A stretch of DNA of 51,938 nucleotides from assembly GCA_014804755.1 (NCBI GenBank), contig JAAUZE010000009.1:1-51938 (forward strand), read 5' to 3'. The stretch is from Lachnospiraceae bacterium. Its GTDB lineage: Bacteria; Bacillota; Clostridia; Lachnospirales; Lachnospiraceae. This document shows, in pieces, positions 13,384 to 22,986 of the stretch. Within the stretch, counting starts at the first letter, position 1. Each line of letters opens with the position of its first letter. Position numbers and translations under genes: made by a program. The notes beneath the pieces were generated by a model, which worked only from the letters and a program-made list of their open reading frames with translations, did no database searches and was not told the DNA's origin.

Positions 13384-15758
13384 GACCTTGTCCTTTCCAC
13401 ATCTATCACACTCTCAATCGTGCGCAATTTATCAATGATCCGGTTCAACTCCTCGCGGCTTGAGACATCAAACGACACTTCCATCGTCACTCTTCCCGCT
13501 TTATTCGTGCGCGTGTTCAGCGTACGTATATCAATGTTGCGCTCCGTCAGTGCGCGTGAGACATCTGCAAGAAATCCGCTCCGGTTTGTCGCATAGATGA
13601 CGATCTCCGCCAAATAAGAACCGCCCTGCTCCTCCACACCCTGCCATTCCGCGTCGATCAGCCGCTGCCGCTCGATCTCCGGCAGATTCAGCACGTTCAC
13701 ACAGTCTGTCCGGTGTATGGACACGCCGCGTCCCCTTGTGACAAACCCGACGATCTCATCGCCCGGTACCGGAGAGCAGCACTTGGAAAAACGAACGGCG
13801 ACGTCATGGATGCCCTTGACGACGATCGCACTCTTTCCCTTGCTCTGTATCTGCGGTCTTGCCGCGCTCTGCTCATTATTCGCCCGGATTTCTTCTAAGA
13901 TTTCCGCATCACTCATCGTCTTTTTGTGATCGGCATCATACATCTCCTGCATCCGGTTGACGATATAACCTTCCTTCAAGCCCCCGTGCCCGATCGCCGC
14001 AAGCACGGAATCCCAATCCTGAAATCCGTATTTGCGCATAATGCGTTCCATATATTCGGGTCTCATCAGATTGCTTGTATTTAAGGAGCGCGCCTTGCAG
14101 TAGCTCATGATCAGCTCCTTGCCCTTGATGATATTATCATCCTTTAACTGACTCTTAAACCACTGATTGATCTTATTTTTCGCCTGCGTACTCTTTACGA
14201 TATTGAGCCAGTCCCTGCTTGGCCCCTTTGAGTTTTGCGATGTCAGAATCTCGACACGGTCGCCGTTTTTCAGCTCATAATCGATTGTCACGAGCTGCTC
14301 ATTGACACGTGCGCCGGTCATCCGATTGCCGACCGCACTGTGTACGCTGTATGCAAAATCGATCGGCGTCGAACCGGCGGGCAGACTCTTGACGTCTCCC
14401 GTCGGCGTAAAGCAGTATACATTGTCCGAAAAAAGGTCTAAATCGCTCTTGAGCAGATTCATAAATTCCTTATTATCGGACATGTCGCGCTGCCATTCCA
14501 AAATCTGCCGCAGCCACGTCAGCTTTTCCTGCTCGGAATCGTCAATCTGCTTCCCGTCCGAGGCAACCTTATATTTCCAGTGCGCCGCGATACCGTACTC
14601 CGCCGCCTTATGCATCTCAAACGTACGGATCTGGATCTCAAACGGCGTTCCGCTTTTCCCGATCAGCGTCGTGTGAAGCGATTGGTACATATTTCCCTTT
14701 GGTACCGCAATATAGTCCTTAAAACGCCCCGGTATCGGCTTATACATTTCGTGGATCACACCGAGCGCAGCATAACAGTCCTTCACGGAATCGACGATGA
14801 TCCTGACAGCAAACAGGTCGTAGATCTGATCGATCGTCTTGTTCTGATTTTTCATTTTTTTGTAAATACTGAAAAAATGCTTGACACGCCCGTCAATCTG
14901 CGCTTTGATCCCGGCGTTGCGGATATGCTCGCTGACTTCGTCAACGATTGTTTGAATATATTTTTCACGCACATTCTTGCGAATGGCGATCTTATCTACC
15001 AGATCGTAATAAATATCCGGCTCAAGGTATTTTAAGGACAGATCGTCCAGCTCAACCTTTACCTTGGAAATGCCGAGGCGCTGCGCGATCGGCGCATAGA
15101 TGTCCAGCGTTTCGCGTGCGATCGCCTGCTGTTTGTCCGGCTTCTGATATTCCAGCGTGCGCATATTATGAAGGCGATCGGCAAGCTTAATAATAATGAC
15201 GCGGATATCCTTCGCCATCGCAAGAAACATTTTCCGCAGATTCTCCGCCTGCAGATCGATCTTATCTCCGCTGCCGCCCTTATATTTGAGCTTATCGAGC
15301 TTCGTCACCCCGTCAACAAGAAGCGCAACGTCGTTTCCAAATATGCGCTGAATGTCTTCATAGGTATAATCGGTATCCTCTATGACGTCATGTAAAAGTC
15401 CTGCCGCGATCGTCTCCTTGTCCATCTCTAAGTCTGCAAGAGCGATTGACACACAGAGCGGATGGATGATGTAAGGCTCCCCCGATTTTCTTGTCTGGTC
15501 TTTATGCGCCTCATAAGCAAGCTGATAAGCATGCTCGATCATGGAGCAGTCCGTTGTCGGGTGATACTTGCGAATGCGCTCAAGAAGGCTCTCGTAAAGC
15601 TCCTCCGGGCTTTGAAATTCTCTCACTGCCTCAATGCGCCCGTCGTCGATCACCAGCTCCGATTTCCTCTCCATGTCGGCGTATCCCTCCAGGGATACCA
15701 TTCCGACACGGACCAGATCTTCATTTTTTTGTAACGCCTGCTTGTTTTCTTCTGTCAT
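13380..15758 (-). CDS. relA: Bifunctional (p)ppGpp synthetase/hydrolase
   Basis: 792 aa. The order is HD hydrolase domain (HDVIEDT at about 123-129, so hydrolysis should be active), synthetase domain (YIAVPKGNMYQSLHTTLIG at about 345-365), TGS domain (VYCFTPTGDVKSLPAGSTPIDFAY), a zinc-finger-like helical part (CCSPVPGDEIVGF) and a C-terminal ACT domain (NRSGFLADVSRALTERNIDIRTLN). It makes and removes the stringent-response alarmone. The ATG follows AGGTGAGAGA. It lies 49 bp downstream of apt, in the order common to Firmicutes, linking purine salvage with the alarmone. Confidence 0.97.
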   Translation of the reverse strand: MTEENKQALQKNEDLVRVGMVSLEGYADMERKSELVIDDGRIEAVREFQSPEELYESLLERIRKYHPTTDCSMIEHAYQLAYEAHKDQTRKSGEPYIIHPLCVSIALADLEMDKETIAAGLLHDVIEDTDYTYEDIQRIFGNDVALLVDGVTKLDKLKYKGGSGDKIDLQAENLRKMFLAMAKDIRVIIIKLADRLHNMRTLEYQKPDKQQAIARETLDIYAPIAQRLGISKVKVELDDLSLKYLEPDIYYDLVDKIAIRKNVREKYIQTIVDEVSEHIRNAGIKAQIDGRVKHFFSIYKKMKNQNKTIDQIYDLFAVRIIVDSVKDCYAALGVIHEMYKPIPGRFKDYIAVPKGNMYQSLHTTLIGKSGTPFEIQIRTFEMHKAAEYGIAAHWKYKVASDGKQIDDSEQEKLTWLRQILEWQRDMSDNKEFMNLLKSDLDLFSDNVYCFTPTGDVKSLPAGSTPIDFAYSVHSAVGNRMTGARVNEQLVTIDYELKNGDRVEILTSQNSKGPSRDWLNIVKSTQAKNKINQWFKSQLKDDNIIKGKELIMSYCKARSLNTSNLMRPEYMERIMRKYGFQDWDSVLAAIGHGGLKEGYIVNRMQEMYDADHKKTMSDAEILEEIRANNEQSAARPQIQSKGKSAIVVKGIHDVAVRFSKCCSPVPGDEIVGFVTRGRGVSIHRTDCVNVLNLPEIERQRLIDAEWQGVEEQGGSYLAEIVIYATNRSGFLADVSRALTERNIDIRTLNTRTNKAGRVTMEVSFDVSSREELNRIIDKLRTIESVIDVERTRS

Positions 15759-15807
15759 TCTCTCACCTGCTGCCGTTATCCATCAGCTTCGCACTGTCGA
15801 AATTCGT

Positions 15808-16332
15808 TTATTTGCCTTCATAACAGATCGCAGAATCCAAACGATACCCTGAAATCCGCTCCCTGCCCTTTAATCCGGCAAGCTCCATCAAAACAACAAC
15901 GCCGACAACCTCACCGCCAAGCTGCTCCACCAGCTTGATCATCGCCTCTGTCGTGCCGCCCGTCGCGATCAGATCATCCACGATCAGCACCTTCTGACCC
16001 TTCTGAATGGAATCCTTATGCATTTCGATCGTTGCCGTTCCGTATTCCAGCTCGTAATCAACGGAAACTGTCTCTCTCGGAAGTTTTCCCTTTTTTCGGA
16101 TTAAAATAAAAGGTTTCTTCTGATTATAGGCAATCGGCGTTCCAAAAATAAATCCACGCGACTCCGCGCCGACTACCACATCAAACTCCAGGTCCTTCAC
16201 AAGCTCCTGCATCGTGTCAACGGCAAGCTGCAATCCTTCCGCATCCTGCAGCACGCTTGTGATGTCGCGAAAAATGATTCCCTCCTCCGGGAAATCGGGA
16301 ATGCTCACCACATAATCTTCTAATTTTTTCAT
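15808..16332 (-). CDS. apt: Adenine phosphoribosyltransferase
   Basis: 174 aa from the ATG at 16332 (GGGGGA 7 nt upstream); an earlier frame start at 16347 adds residues before the ribosome site. The PRPP-binding loop is VLIVDDLIATGGTTEAM, and other conserved parts are IPDFPEEGIIFRDIT and GAESRGFIFG. It converts adenine and PRPP to AMP. It is the first gene of the apt-relA-MBL transcript. Confidence 0.97.
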   Translation of the reverse strand: MKKLEDYVVSIPDFPEEGIIFRDITSVLQDAEGLQLAVDTMQELVKDLEFDVVVGAESRGFIFGTPIAYNQKKPFILIRKKGKLPRETVSVDYELEYGTATIEMHKDSIQKGQKVLIVDDLIATGGTTEAMIKLVEQLGGEVVGVVVLMELAGLKGRERISGYRLDSAICYEGK

Positions 16333-16400
16333 TCTGCTGTCCCCCATTCACATCGGCTTTCAATGCTGCCATATCGTTCAATAATAAAACAATTACCACT

Positions 16401-16430
16401 ATTATAGTATAAGTGCCCGCGCAGAATCAA
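16401..16430 (-). promoter_or_regulatory. Sigma-A promoter of apt-relA
   Basis: Leftward: TTGATT (16430-16425), 18-bp spacer, TATAAT (16406-16401), about 70 bp before the apt start. Confidence 0.75.
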
Positions 16431-16460
16431 GTACCACGGAAAAAAAAGAATGAATCGTAA

Positions 16461-16513
16461 AAGACATGCAGTCCGGCGGCGTCAGAGCACCATTACACCG
16501 GACTGCATGTCTT
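16461..16513. terminator. Long perfect hairpin after malG
   Basis: AAGACATGCAGTCCGG and its exact reverse complement form a 16-bp stem around a 21-base loop. It lies 40 bp after the malG stop; leftward it is followed by TTTT, rightward by ATTATTA. Confidence 0.75.
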
Positions 16514-16552
16514 ATTATTACAATGTCTTTTTATTTACAATTTATGGGGATT

Positions 16553-17389
16553 TTATCCTTTCACGGCTCCTGCCGTCATACCGTCCACAAGGAAACGCAT
16601 CAAACAGAAATAAAGAATAACGATGGGTACCGCAATGAACACGGAGCCTGCCGCGAATCGTGCAAATTCTGTCTCCCCAAGACTCATTAAGCCGACCGCC
16701 ACCGTATATAGGTCTTTCTCTTTTAACAAGAGCTTCGGCAGTATGAAATCGCTCCACGGAAAAACAAAGCTTGTGAGCGCCGTGTAAACGATGATCGGCA
16801 TGGAGATCGGAAGGTTGATCTTTAGGAATACCTGAAAATTCGTCGCGCCGTCAATCCGCGCCGCTTCGTCGATGGAGCCCGGTATGGTGTCAAAAAAGCC
16901 TTTCTGCGTCAGATACCCCATCGGTGCGCCGGAGCTATAGATCAGGATCAGTCCCCACATCTTATTGATGAGTCCGAACTGCGTCATAATGATGTATACC
17001 GCGATCATTCCCATAAAGGAAGGGAACATGCCGAGCACGAGCGTCGTTTTCATGATCGTTTTTCTGCCGCGGAACTGAAACCGAGACATCGTATAAGCGG
17101 TCAGTATGACTAAAAAAGTCCCGATCAGACAGCTCATCGAAGCAATAAACAGGGTATTGCGAAACCATCTCGGGTAATTATACATATCCGTGTCCGTAAA
17201 GAGCGTCTTAAACGTATCCAGACTGTATTCGCTCGGGAAGAAGCCGTCAAAGGAATAAATGGAGCCCGACTTACTAAAGGACGCCAATATCAGCCATAGG
17301 CACGGAAAGAGAAACACAAAACAGACCGCGATCAGAATGACATGCGTGATCACCGTATCCATGACCCGTAAAGTCTTCGTACTTTTCAT
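16553..17389 (-). CDS. malG: Maltodextrin ABC transporter permease, MalG type
   Basis: 278 aa with six predicted membrane segments. The EAA loop that contacts the ATPase is EAARIDGATNFQVFLKINLP at about residue 190. The ending GMTAGAVKG is typical of MalG/MdxG. It pairs with the MalF-type permease, whose stop overlaps its start by 4 bases. No MalK-type ATPase is in the window; these importers usually use a shared MsmX-type ATPase encoded elsewhere. Confidence 0.92.
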   Translation of the reverse strand: MKSTKTLRVMDTVITHVILIAVCFVFLFPCLWLILASFSKSGSIYSFDGFFPSEYSLDTFKTLFTDTDMYNYPRWFRNTLFIASMSCLIGTFLVILTAYTMSRFQFRGRKTIMKTTLVLGMFPSFMGMIAVYIIMTQFGLINKMWGLILIYSSGAPMGYLTQKGFFDTIPGSIDEAARIDGATNFQVFLKINLPISMPIIVYTALTSFVFPWSDFILPKLLLKEKDLYTVAVGLMSLGETEFARFAAGSVFIAVPIVILYFCLMRFLVDGMTAGAVKG

Positions 17390-18714
17390 CGGAAGGTATC
17401 CTCCTCTCTGTATGACGCGCTTCCCGTATAGATCGACAGGGAGATCAGCGACGTGATCACGAAGATGACTAAACTGATCGTTGCGCCTATGCTGTAATAA
17501 TTGTTGTTGATGGAAAGATTATACAGCCAGTTGATGAGCAGGTCGGTATCGCTGGCAAGAAAATACCCGTCTATGTATAATCCGCCCCGCAGGAAGAAAA
17601 AGATACCGAAATTATTAAAGTTGCCGATAAACTGGGAAATCAAAACCGGCGTGGTGGAAAACAGCACAAAGGGCAGCGTGATGTGCCGAAACTGCTGAAA
17701 CGCATTCGCCCCGTCTATTTTTGCCGATTCCATCTGACTCGCATCCCGGTTTGACAAAAGCCCTGTCGCCAAAAGCATGATCGAAGGCACGCTGATCCAT
17801 GCGTTGACCAACAGCCCGATCAGCCGCGCGATCCATTTTGCGTCAATATCGAGAAAGCCGACCGCTTTGTGTCCCATTCCCGTAATGATCTGATTGACCG
17901 GCCCGCCGTAGGAAAACATAAATTTGAAGCCGAGCAGGGTGATGAACCCCGGAACCGCATAGGCAAGCACCGGAAAAGCGCGCCACAGCGCTTTCCCCTT
18001 CACACAGTCCTTGTTTAATAAAAGCGCAAGCCCCAGTCCCGCAAAATAGTTGAGCGCAGTTGACAGGATCGCCCAAATGATATTCCAGCTTAGGATCTTC
18101 AAAAAGGTCGGCGAGAACTGCGAAAGCGTCGCCAGCTTTACAAAATTGCTTCCGCCGACCCAATCGACCAGCTTCGGCGGCACGATCGTTCCGCCGTAAT
18201 TGGTAAAGGCGATCGCGATCATAAAGATGATCGGAAGAATATTAAAAACGCACACACCCAAGATCGGCAGAAACAGGACCGTCTTGTAAAATTTTTTGTC
18301 TAATAACTGTTTTAAGTCTTCGCGGAAGGACGCCGGTTTCCCGCCCCTCTCACAAATTTTCTGCGTCTCATACGCGTCCCTGACATTGGACAGATAGCAG
18401 ACGAAGAGACACAGGGCCGCGATCACGGAGAGTATTCCCATGAGCAGCATGACGACCGAATTGTCCCCCTCGATGCCGAGCCATGTATCCGCCTCCTTTG
18501 TTCCGAGCGTTATGAGTCCCGCAATGTCCGCAAATCCTCTTTGCACAAAATAGAACACCGCCAGCGCAAGAACAAAAAGATATAAAAGTCCTTTTCCGAT
18601 CTGTCCGTACAAAAGCTGTCCTAAGCCCATCAGGCACATGCTTGCCCGCACGTTCTTACCGCCGTGTAAGAGAAGCTGCGTTACACCATCCGTCCGTATT
18701 TTTTTCTTTTTCAA
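17386..18714 (-). CDS. malF: Maltodextrin ABC transporter permease, MalF type
   Basis: 442 aa, close to the length of the long MdxF/MalF group. There are about eight predicted membrane segments: an N-terminal pair (LLYLFVLALAVFYFV and VVMLLMGILSVIAALCLFVCY) plus a six-helix core beginning TVLFLPILGVCVFNILP. The EAA loop is SAKIDGANAFQQFRHITLP at about residue 325. It imports maltose or maltodextrins with MalG and the MalE-type lipoprotein. The gene begins 17 bp after the malE stop. Confidence 0.92.
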   Translation of the reverse strand: MKKKKIRTDGVTQLLLHGGKNVRASMCLMGLGQLLYGQIGKGLLYLFVLALAVFYFVQRGFADIAGLITLGTKEADTWLGIEGDNSVVMLLMGILSVIAALCLFVCYLSNVRDAYETQKICERGGKPASFREDLKQLLDKKFYKTVLFLPILGVCVFNILPIIFMIAIAFTNYGGTIVPPKLVDWVGGSNFVKLATLSQFSPTFLKILSWNIIWAILSTALNYFAGLGLALLLNKDCVKGKALWRAFPVLAYAVPGFITLLGFKFMFSYGGPVNQIITGMGHKAVGFLDIDAKWIARLIGLLVNAWISVPSIMLLATGLLSNRDASQMESAKIDGANAFQQFRHITLPFVLFSTTPVLISQFIGNFNNFGIFFFLRGGLYIDGYFLASDTDLLINWLYNLSINNNYYSIGATISLVIFVITSLISLSIYTGSASYREEDTFR

Positions 18715-18731
18715 CTCAATCCCTCCTCACA

Positions 18732-20249
18732 CTAATTCCCCGAAAGCGTAAAAATCGCGTCGTAAATCTGTGTGTCTACCTGCGTGAGCCCGGCCTTTAA
18801 TTTATCCGGATCGTCGTACTTTTGCTCACCCGGCTCACGGAACGCATCTTTCGCAAGATCGGAGAAAAAGGACTGCGCCGGCGTCCAGATCTGATCGACT
18901 TCGGTGATGGACGGCATAAGCACCACATTGCCCTCCTCTAAGCTCTGATAGATCATTTCCGAAGTTCCGCCCCTCTGCGACGCCACATCGCTTCTGGCGG
19001 GTGCGATTCCAAGCATCTCGCACCTTCGCATGATCATGTCATAGCTCGTTGCAAATTCGACAAACGCAAGGCATGCATTCGGCGCCTTCGTGTAAGCGCT
19101 GATCCCGTAGCCGTTTACACCGCCCATTGTTTTTAGCGGAATGAGCTCCGGGTTCTCCTCGGTTAAATCCGCGCTTGCGGGAAGCATCGGCACCTTTGTC
19201 ATGATGAGGTTTTCCTCGGCAAGCGCCCGCGCCTCCTCCTCGCTCATCCCCTGTCCCTGATACGCAAGGATCAGTTCCTTTAAGAACAATGTGTAGACGT
19301 CCGGCGTCGTCATCGTAGAAAAATAAGTGCCGTCCGCCAGCTTGCTGTAGGCGTTCACCGTGATCGTATCATCGATGCAGCCCTCGTTCATCAGGGACGC
19401 CTGCTGCAGCAGAACGGATGCGCCCATCCAGGAATCTCCCGCCGAAAACCCAAGGTCAGAGGGGTCCGTATTATTGTTTCCGAACACATAGCCCCCATAG
19501 GAAAACAGAAAACTGGAGGAGAAATAAACATCATACATGGAACGCATATAGCCGTACTGTCCCTCATTTTCCTCCATCCTAAGCTTTGAGAACCGGTACA
19601 TATCACTCCAGCTTTCCACCATGTCCGGAACACCGTTTCCGTCATCGTCCCATGCCGTCTCCCAATCGTCAGGAAGCAGATCCTTCCGGTAATACAGCAT
19701 GGAGGTCTGTACATTGACCGGCACCGCCATATAATAGGTAGTGCCGTCGATCTCCCTGCGATATGCTTCCCATGCACGTTCCGGAATCTGCGCATAACAC
19801 TCCATGTCCTGTACCGGGATCGGATAAATATGTTTTCCGTCCACATATTTCATGAGCACATCGTTTGCCTGATAAAGGACGTCCGGTCCGTATCCGTAAG
19901 GGCCGTCGTCCGCCAAATTGCTGTACTGATCCATATTGGCGTCCACCGCCACAATGCCGTATTCGGCATACGCCTCATTAAATGCATTGATCAACTCCTG
20001 AAAGTATCCCTGTTCGATCGCCGTATCGTTCTCCAGCACGCGGATCGTCACGTTCTGCTCCAGCTCTCCCGTATAAATATTGCTAAGATCTGCTGCAGCA
20101 CTGTCACCCGTCTGTGCATTCTGCGTATCTTTGCCGGCGCTGTCTCCTCCGCTGCCTTGGCCGTCATTTCCCCCAGCATTGCCGCCGCAGCCGGACAGCA
20201 GTCCGATGCACAGCAGACCCGCAAGCAATCGGTATCCCTTTTTTCTCAT
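18732..20249 (-). CDS. malE: Maltodextrin-binding lipoprotein, MalE type
   Basis: 505 aa from the ATG at 20249. Signal peptide RLLAGLLCIGLLSGC with the lipobox LSGC, then a Gly/Asp/Ser-rich linker (about 20-60) and a type I extracellular solute-binding fold (NVTIRVLENDTAIEQGYFQELINAFNEAY, YYRKDLLPDDWETAWDD). It is longer than the usual ~420 aa. It would capture maltodextrins outside the cell and deliver them to MalFG. It follows the GH13 gene by 58 bp and is probably co-transcribed with it. Confidence 0.9.
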   Translation of the reverse strand: MRKKGYRLLAGLLCIGLLSGCGGNAGGNDGQGSGGDSAGKDTQNAQTGDSAAADLSNIYTGELEQNVTIRVLENDTAIEQGYFQELINAFNEAYAEYGIVAVDANMDQYSNLADDGPYGYGPDVLYQANDVLMKYVDGKHIYPIPVQDMECYAQIPERAWEAYRREIDGTTYYMAVPVNVQTSMLYYRKDLLPDDWETAWDDDGNGVPDMVESWSDMYRFSKLRMEENEGQYGYMRSMYDVYFSSSFLFSYGGYVFGNNNTDPSDLGFSAGDSWMGASVLLQQASLMNEGCIDDTITVNAYSKLADGTYFSTMTTPDVYTLFLKELILAYQGQGMSEEEARALAEENLIMTKVPMLPASADLTEENPELIPLKTMGGVNGYGISAYTKAPNACLAFVEFATSYDMIMRRCEMLGIAPARSDVASQRGGTSEMIYQSLEEGNVVLMPSITEVDQIWTPAQSFFSDLAKDAFREPGEQKYDDPDKLKAGLTQVDTQIYDAIFTLSGN

Positions 20250-20307
20250 ATGATTCACACACCTTTCCCGCTTACAATTTTATCGATCTTACATCCCGCA
20301 ATGAAAG

Positions 20308-22080
20308 TTACTTTTTTACGATCACATATCCGTCCGTTTCAAGCATGCCGTCATGATAACGGTTTTGCGCAAAGACCTTGCCCTCCGCTTTTACAGGAAG
20401 CGCTTTGCCCGTCTGATTTGCCCACAGTGTCCATTCCTCTGATGTGGCTTTCTCTTCTGTACACCCTGTTTCTGCCGCTTCCGCCGCATCGCAAGGACTC
20501 CCGCTGTGCGTATTTTCCGGCAGAAACCTCCGTAAGCAGAGCAGCCCGCCCTCGGAAGTGATGCGGATTTCCCCGCTCTGAATGCCTTCGTACTTCCTAA
20601 GCGACAACAGCTTTATGAGCTGTTCCCTGAGTCCCTCATCCCAATGGCTCTCGTCCCAGTCAAAGCATCTGCGGTTATCCGGATCGTATCCGCCCTCCGT
20701 CGGGATTTCCGTTCCGTAATAAATACAGGGCGCGCCCTCAAACATGCATGTAACTGCCAGTGCGGACAACAGTCTGTCCTTATTGTTTCCGACGCTCGTG
20801 TAAAAACGGTCGGTGTCATGAGTATCCAACAGGTTCAGCATCATACGGTTGACTGTTTCGGTGTTGCGCATGAGCAGCCCGTTTAGCTTCCACGCAAACT
20901 GCTCTGCCTCAAACGTTCCGAACGCATAATAGTCAAGACACGCCTTGGTAAACGCGTAATTCATGATACTGTCGTACTGATCGCCCCGCAAAAAAGTATT
21001 TGCATCGTGCCAGTTCTCCCCGATGATCACACAGTCCTCTTTCGCCGCCTTCACACGCTTACGAAACAGCCGCCAGAAATCATGCGCCACTTCGTCGGAG
21101 ACGTCCAGCCGCCATCCGTCTATATCATATTCTTTGATCCAATGCACCGCAATATCCGCTAAAAATTCCTGTACCTCGGGATTTGAGGTATTCAGCTTCG
21201 GCATATAGCTGCAAAAAGAAAACACTTCATAATTGATCGCAGCCTGATCCGGCTTATCTCCCCGTATGAGAAACCAGTCATGATATGCGGACTCTTTTCC
21301 TTTTTGCAGAACATCCTGAAACTGCTTCATGCGGTCGCTGCAATGGTTGAAGACCGCATCTAAGACGATCCGCATTCCCCGCTTGTGCGCCTGCTCCACA
21401 AGCTCCTTCAGATCTTCATTTTTTCCAAACTGCTCATCGACCGTATAATAATCGGAGATATCGTATTTATGGTTCGATATGGATTGAAACACCGGCGTCA
21501 GATACAGGGTGTTCGCACCCAGCCCTTTGATATAGTCCAGTTTCTTTGTGATTCCCGGAATATCGCCTCCGGCAAAGCTTTTCGGCAGCGGCTTTCCGTT
21601 CCACGGCAGGTTGATATAGCGTTCATCCTTCTCCTCGATCCCGCGGCAGAAACGATCCACAAAAATCTGATAAAAAACCGCCTGTCTCATCCAAGGCACT
21701 TCCCTGTGCAGATCGGCCTCATTGATATAGGGAAGTTGAAAAAAATTAAAATAACCGAGCGAAAAATCATACTCTTTTGTCAGACCGTCCTCAGAAAAGT
21801 ACCATGCGTCCCCACCCTGCACGATTCGGAACACATAGGCGGTCCTTACATCGGATAATTCGATCGTACGCTCATAATAAGCAAACAGTCTGTCCTCATA
21901 CTTTTTTTCCATAAGATAACAGCTCTGTTTCTCCTGAAACCGGTATTTACATTCCAATAAAATCTCAATCCGGTCTACCTCATCCCGCCTGTCCATGCGC
22001 AGGCGCAGCACGAGCTGACTGCCGCTCCCGGCAAAGCAGTATCCGGACTCCGGAATATGTAATATTGCCTGTTCGTTCAT
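20308..22080 (-). CDS. GH13 maltogenic amylase/neopullulanase-type enzyme
   Basis: 590 aa from the ATG at 22080, which has AGGGAG 9 nt upstream; the open frame runs 41 codons further up without a ribosome site and crosses the lacI promoter. After an N-terminal beta domain of about 125 residues comes the GH13 barrel: QIFVDRFCRG, DAVFNHCSD (region I), DGWRLDVSDEV with the nucleophile Asp (region II), IIGENWHDA with the acid Glu (region III) and LLDTHDTDRF (region IV). The N-terminal domain and lack of a signal peptide fit a cytoplasmic cyclomaltodextrinase or neopullulanase that cleaves imported maltodextrins. The C-terminal domain has an extra Ala/Glu-rich insertion. Confidence 0.9.
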   Translation of the reverse strand: MNEQAILHIPESGYCFAGSGSQLVLRLRMDRRDEVDRIEILLECKYRFQEKQSCYLMEKKYEDRLFAYYERTIELSDVRTAYVFRIVQGGDAWYFSEDGLTKEYDFSLGYFNFFQLPYINEADLHREVPWMRQAVFYQIFVDRFCRGIEEKDERYINLPWNGKPLPKSFAGGDIPGITKKLDYIKGLGANTLYLTPVFQSISNHKYDISDYYTVDEQFGKNEDLKELVEQAHKRGMRIVLDAVFNHCSDRMKQFQDVLQKGKESAYHDWFLIRGDKPDQAAINYEVFSFCSYMPKLNTSNPEVQEFLADIAVHWIKEYDIDGWRLDVSDEVAHDFWRLFRKRVKAAKEDCVIIGENWHDANTFLRGDQYDSIMNYAFTKACLDYYAFGTFEAEQFAWKLNGLLMRNTETVNRMMLNLLDTHDTDRFYTSVGNNKDRLLSALAVTCMFEGAPCIYYGTEIPTEGGYDPDNRRCFDWDESHWDEGLREQLIKLLSLRKYEGIQSGEIRITSEGGLLCLRRFLPENTHSGSPCDAAEAAETGCTEEKATSEEWTLWANQTGKALPVKAEGKVFAQNRYHDGMLETDGYVIVKK

Positions 22081-22162
22081 CTTTGATTGCTCCCTGTTCT
22101 TTCTCTTTACAACATTTCTTTCTTTGGCAGTACTTCTTTTTCCATTTTCCACCATACCACAA

Positions 22163-22191
22163 TTGACAAAAAAACTTTCACAGTACATAAT
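22163..22191 (+). promoter_or_regulatory. lacI-type promoter; predicts a leaderless mRNA
   Basis: TTGACA (22163-22168), exactly 17 bp, CATAAT (22186-22191). The expected transcription start, seven bases downstream of the -10, coincides with the A of the ATG at 22198. Confidence 0.7.
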
Positions 22192-22197
22192 GGAGCT

Positions 22198-22986
22198 ATG
22201 CATACAAAATATACGATTAGAGACATTGCAAAAATGGCAGGCGTGTCGGCAGCGACCGTATCCTATGTGATCAACAACCGCGAAGATCAGCGTATCAGTG
22301 AGGAGACGAAAAAAAAGGTTCTCCAGATCGTGAATCTTCTCGGCTACAGCCCCAATTCCTCGGCGAAATCACTCGCAACCAACAAAACTTCTCATGTTGC
22401 GCTGTATCTTCCCCGCGAGGAATTTCTTTACAAGCGATGTGAGCAGCTCTCGGTGATCGAAGCGCTCTCAGCCGTCCTGAAAGAACATGGTTATCATCTT
22501 CTGATCTTGAATCACGAGGATCAGTCCAAGATCGACTATGCCGACGCCATTATCTGCTATGACAACACCGCTGATTATTTCAGTGATATTGGCGATAAAA
22601 ACTTCATTCCCCTGATCGGGCTGGATCTTTTGACCGATACGCCTTTACAGATTTTCTTTCAGGTCTGTACGGACTATTCGGCGCTCAAGGCGGCTGCCGA
22701 TACACATTTCGGTACGGACAACTATGCCTATTTCTGCCTGGAGCCAAACAACCATGCGGTCCGCAAACTGATCCTTGACACGTTTCGCGATGTCCGGTTT
22801 GCCGTTCCCGGCATGACGCCCCCTGAAGGGAATCTCTGTTACAATCAGGCAAGCCTGCGCTCCCTTTTAGGAAGCGCAGCCCTTTATCTGCCTTTAGATC
22901 TGCATCTGAAAATGGAACGGCTTTATTCCTGTATGGAGCTTGCCCTAAACCGTGTACCCGACTGCGATCATATTGTGTTTGTATAA
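22198..22986 (+). CDS. Short LacI-family transcription regulator
   Basis: 262 aa. The N-terminal LacI HTH is complete (TIRDIAKMAGVSAATVSYVIN, then the hinge region GYSPNSSAKSLATNKT). The effector-binding domain is only about 200 residues, against about 275 in most of the family, although it starts (HVALYLPREEF) and ends (DHIVFV) coherently. A frame extends upstream to 22087, but it lacks the HTH start and crosses the promoter. It is divergent from the GH13-malEFG operon and probably controls it in response to maltodextrin. GGAG lies only 2 bases before the ATG, too close to work, in line with leaderless translation. Confidence 0.9.
   Translation: MHTKYTIRDIAKMAGVSAATVSYVINNREDQRISEETKKKVLQIVNLLGYSPNSSAKSLATNKTSHVALYLPREEFLYKRCEQLSVIEALSAVLKEHGYHLLILNHEDQSKIDYADAIICYDNTADYFSDIGDKNFIPLIGLDLLTDTPLQIFFQVCTDYSALKAAADTHFGTDNYAYFCLEPNNHAVRKLILDTFRDVRFAVPGMTPPEGNLCYNQASLRSLLGSAALYLPLDLHLKMERLYSCMELALNRVPDCDHIVFV

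Noticed and set aside
22081-22203. N-terminal extension of the GH13 enzyme to 22203
   Set aside because: The extra 41 codons cross the divergent lacI promoter, have no ribosome site and do not resemble the family start; the ATG at 22080 has AGGGAG.
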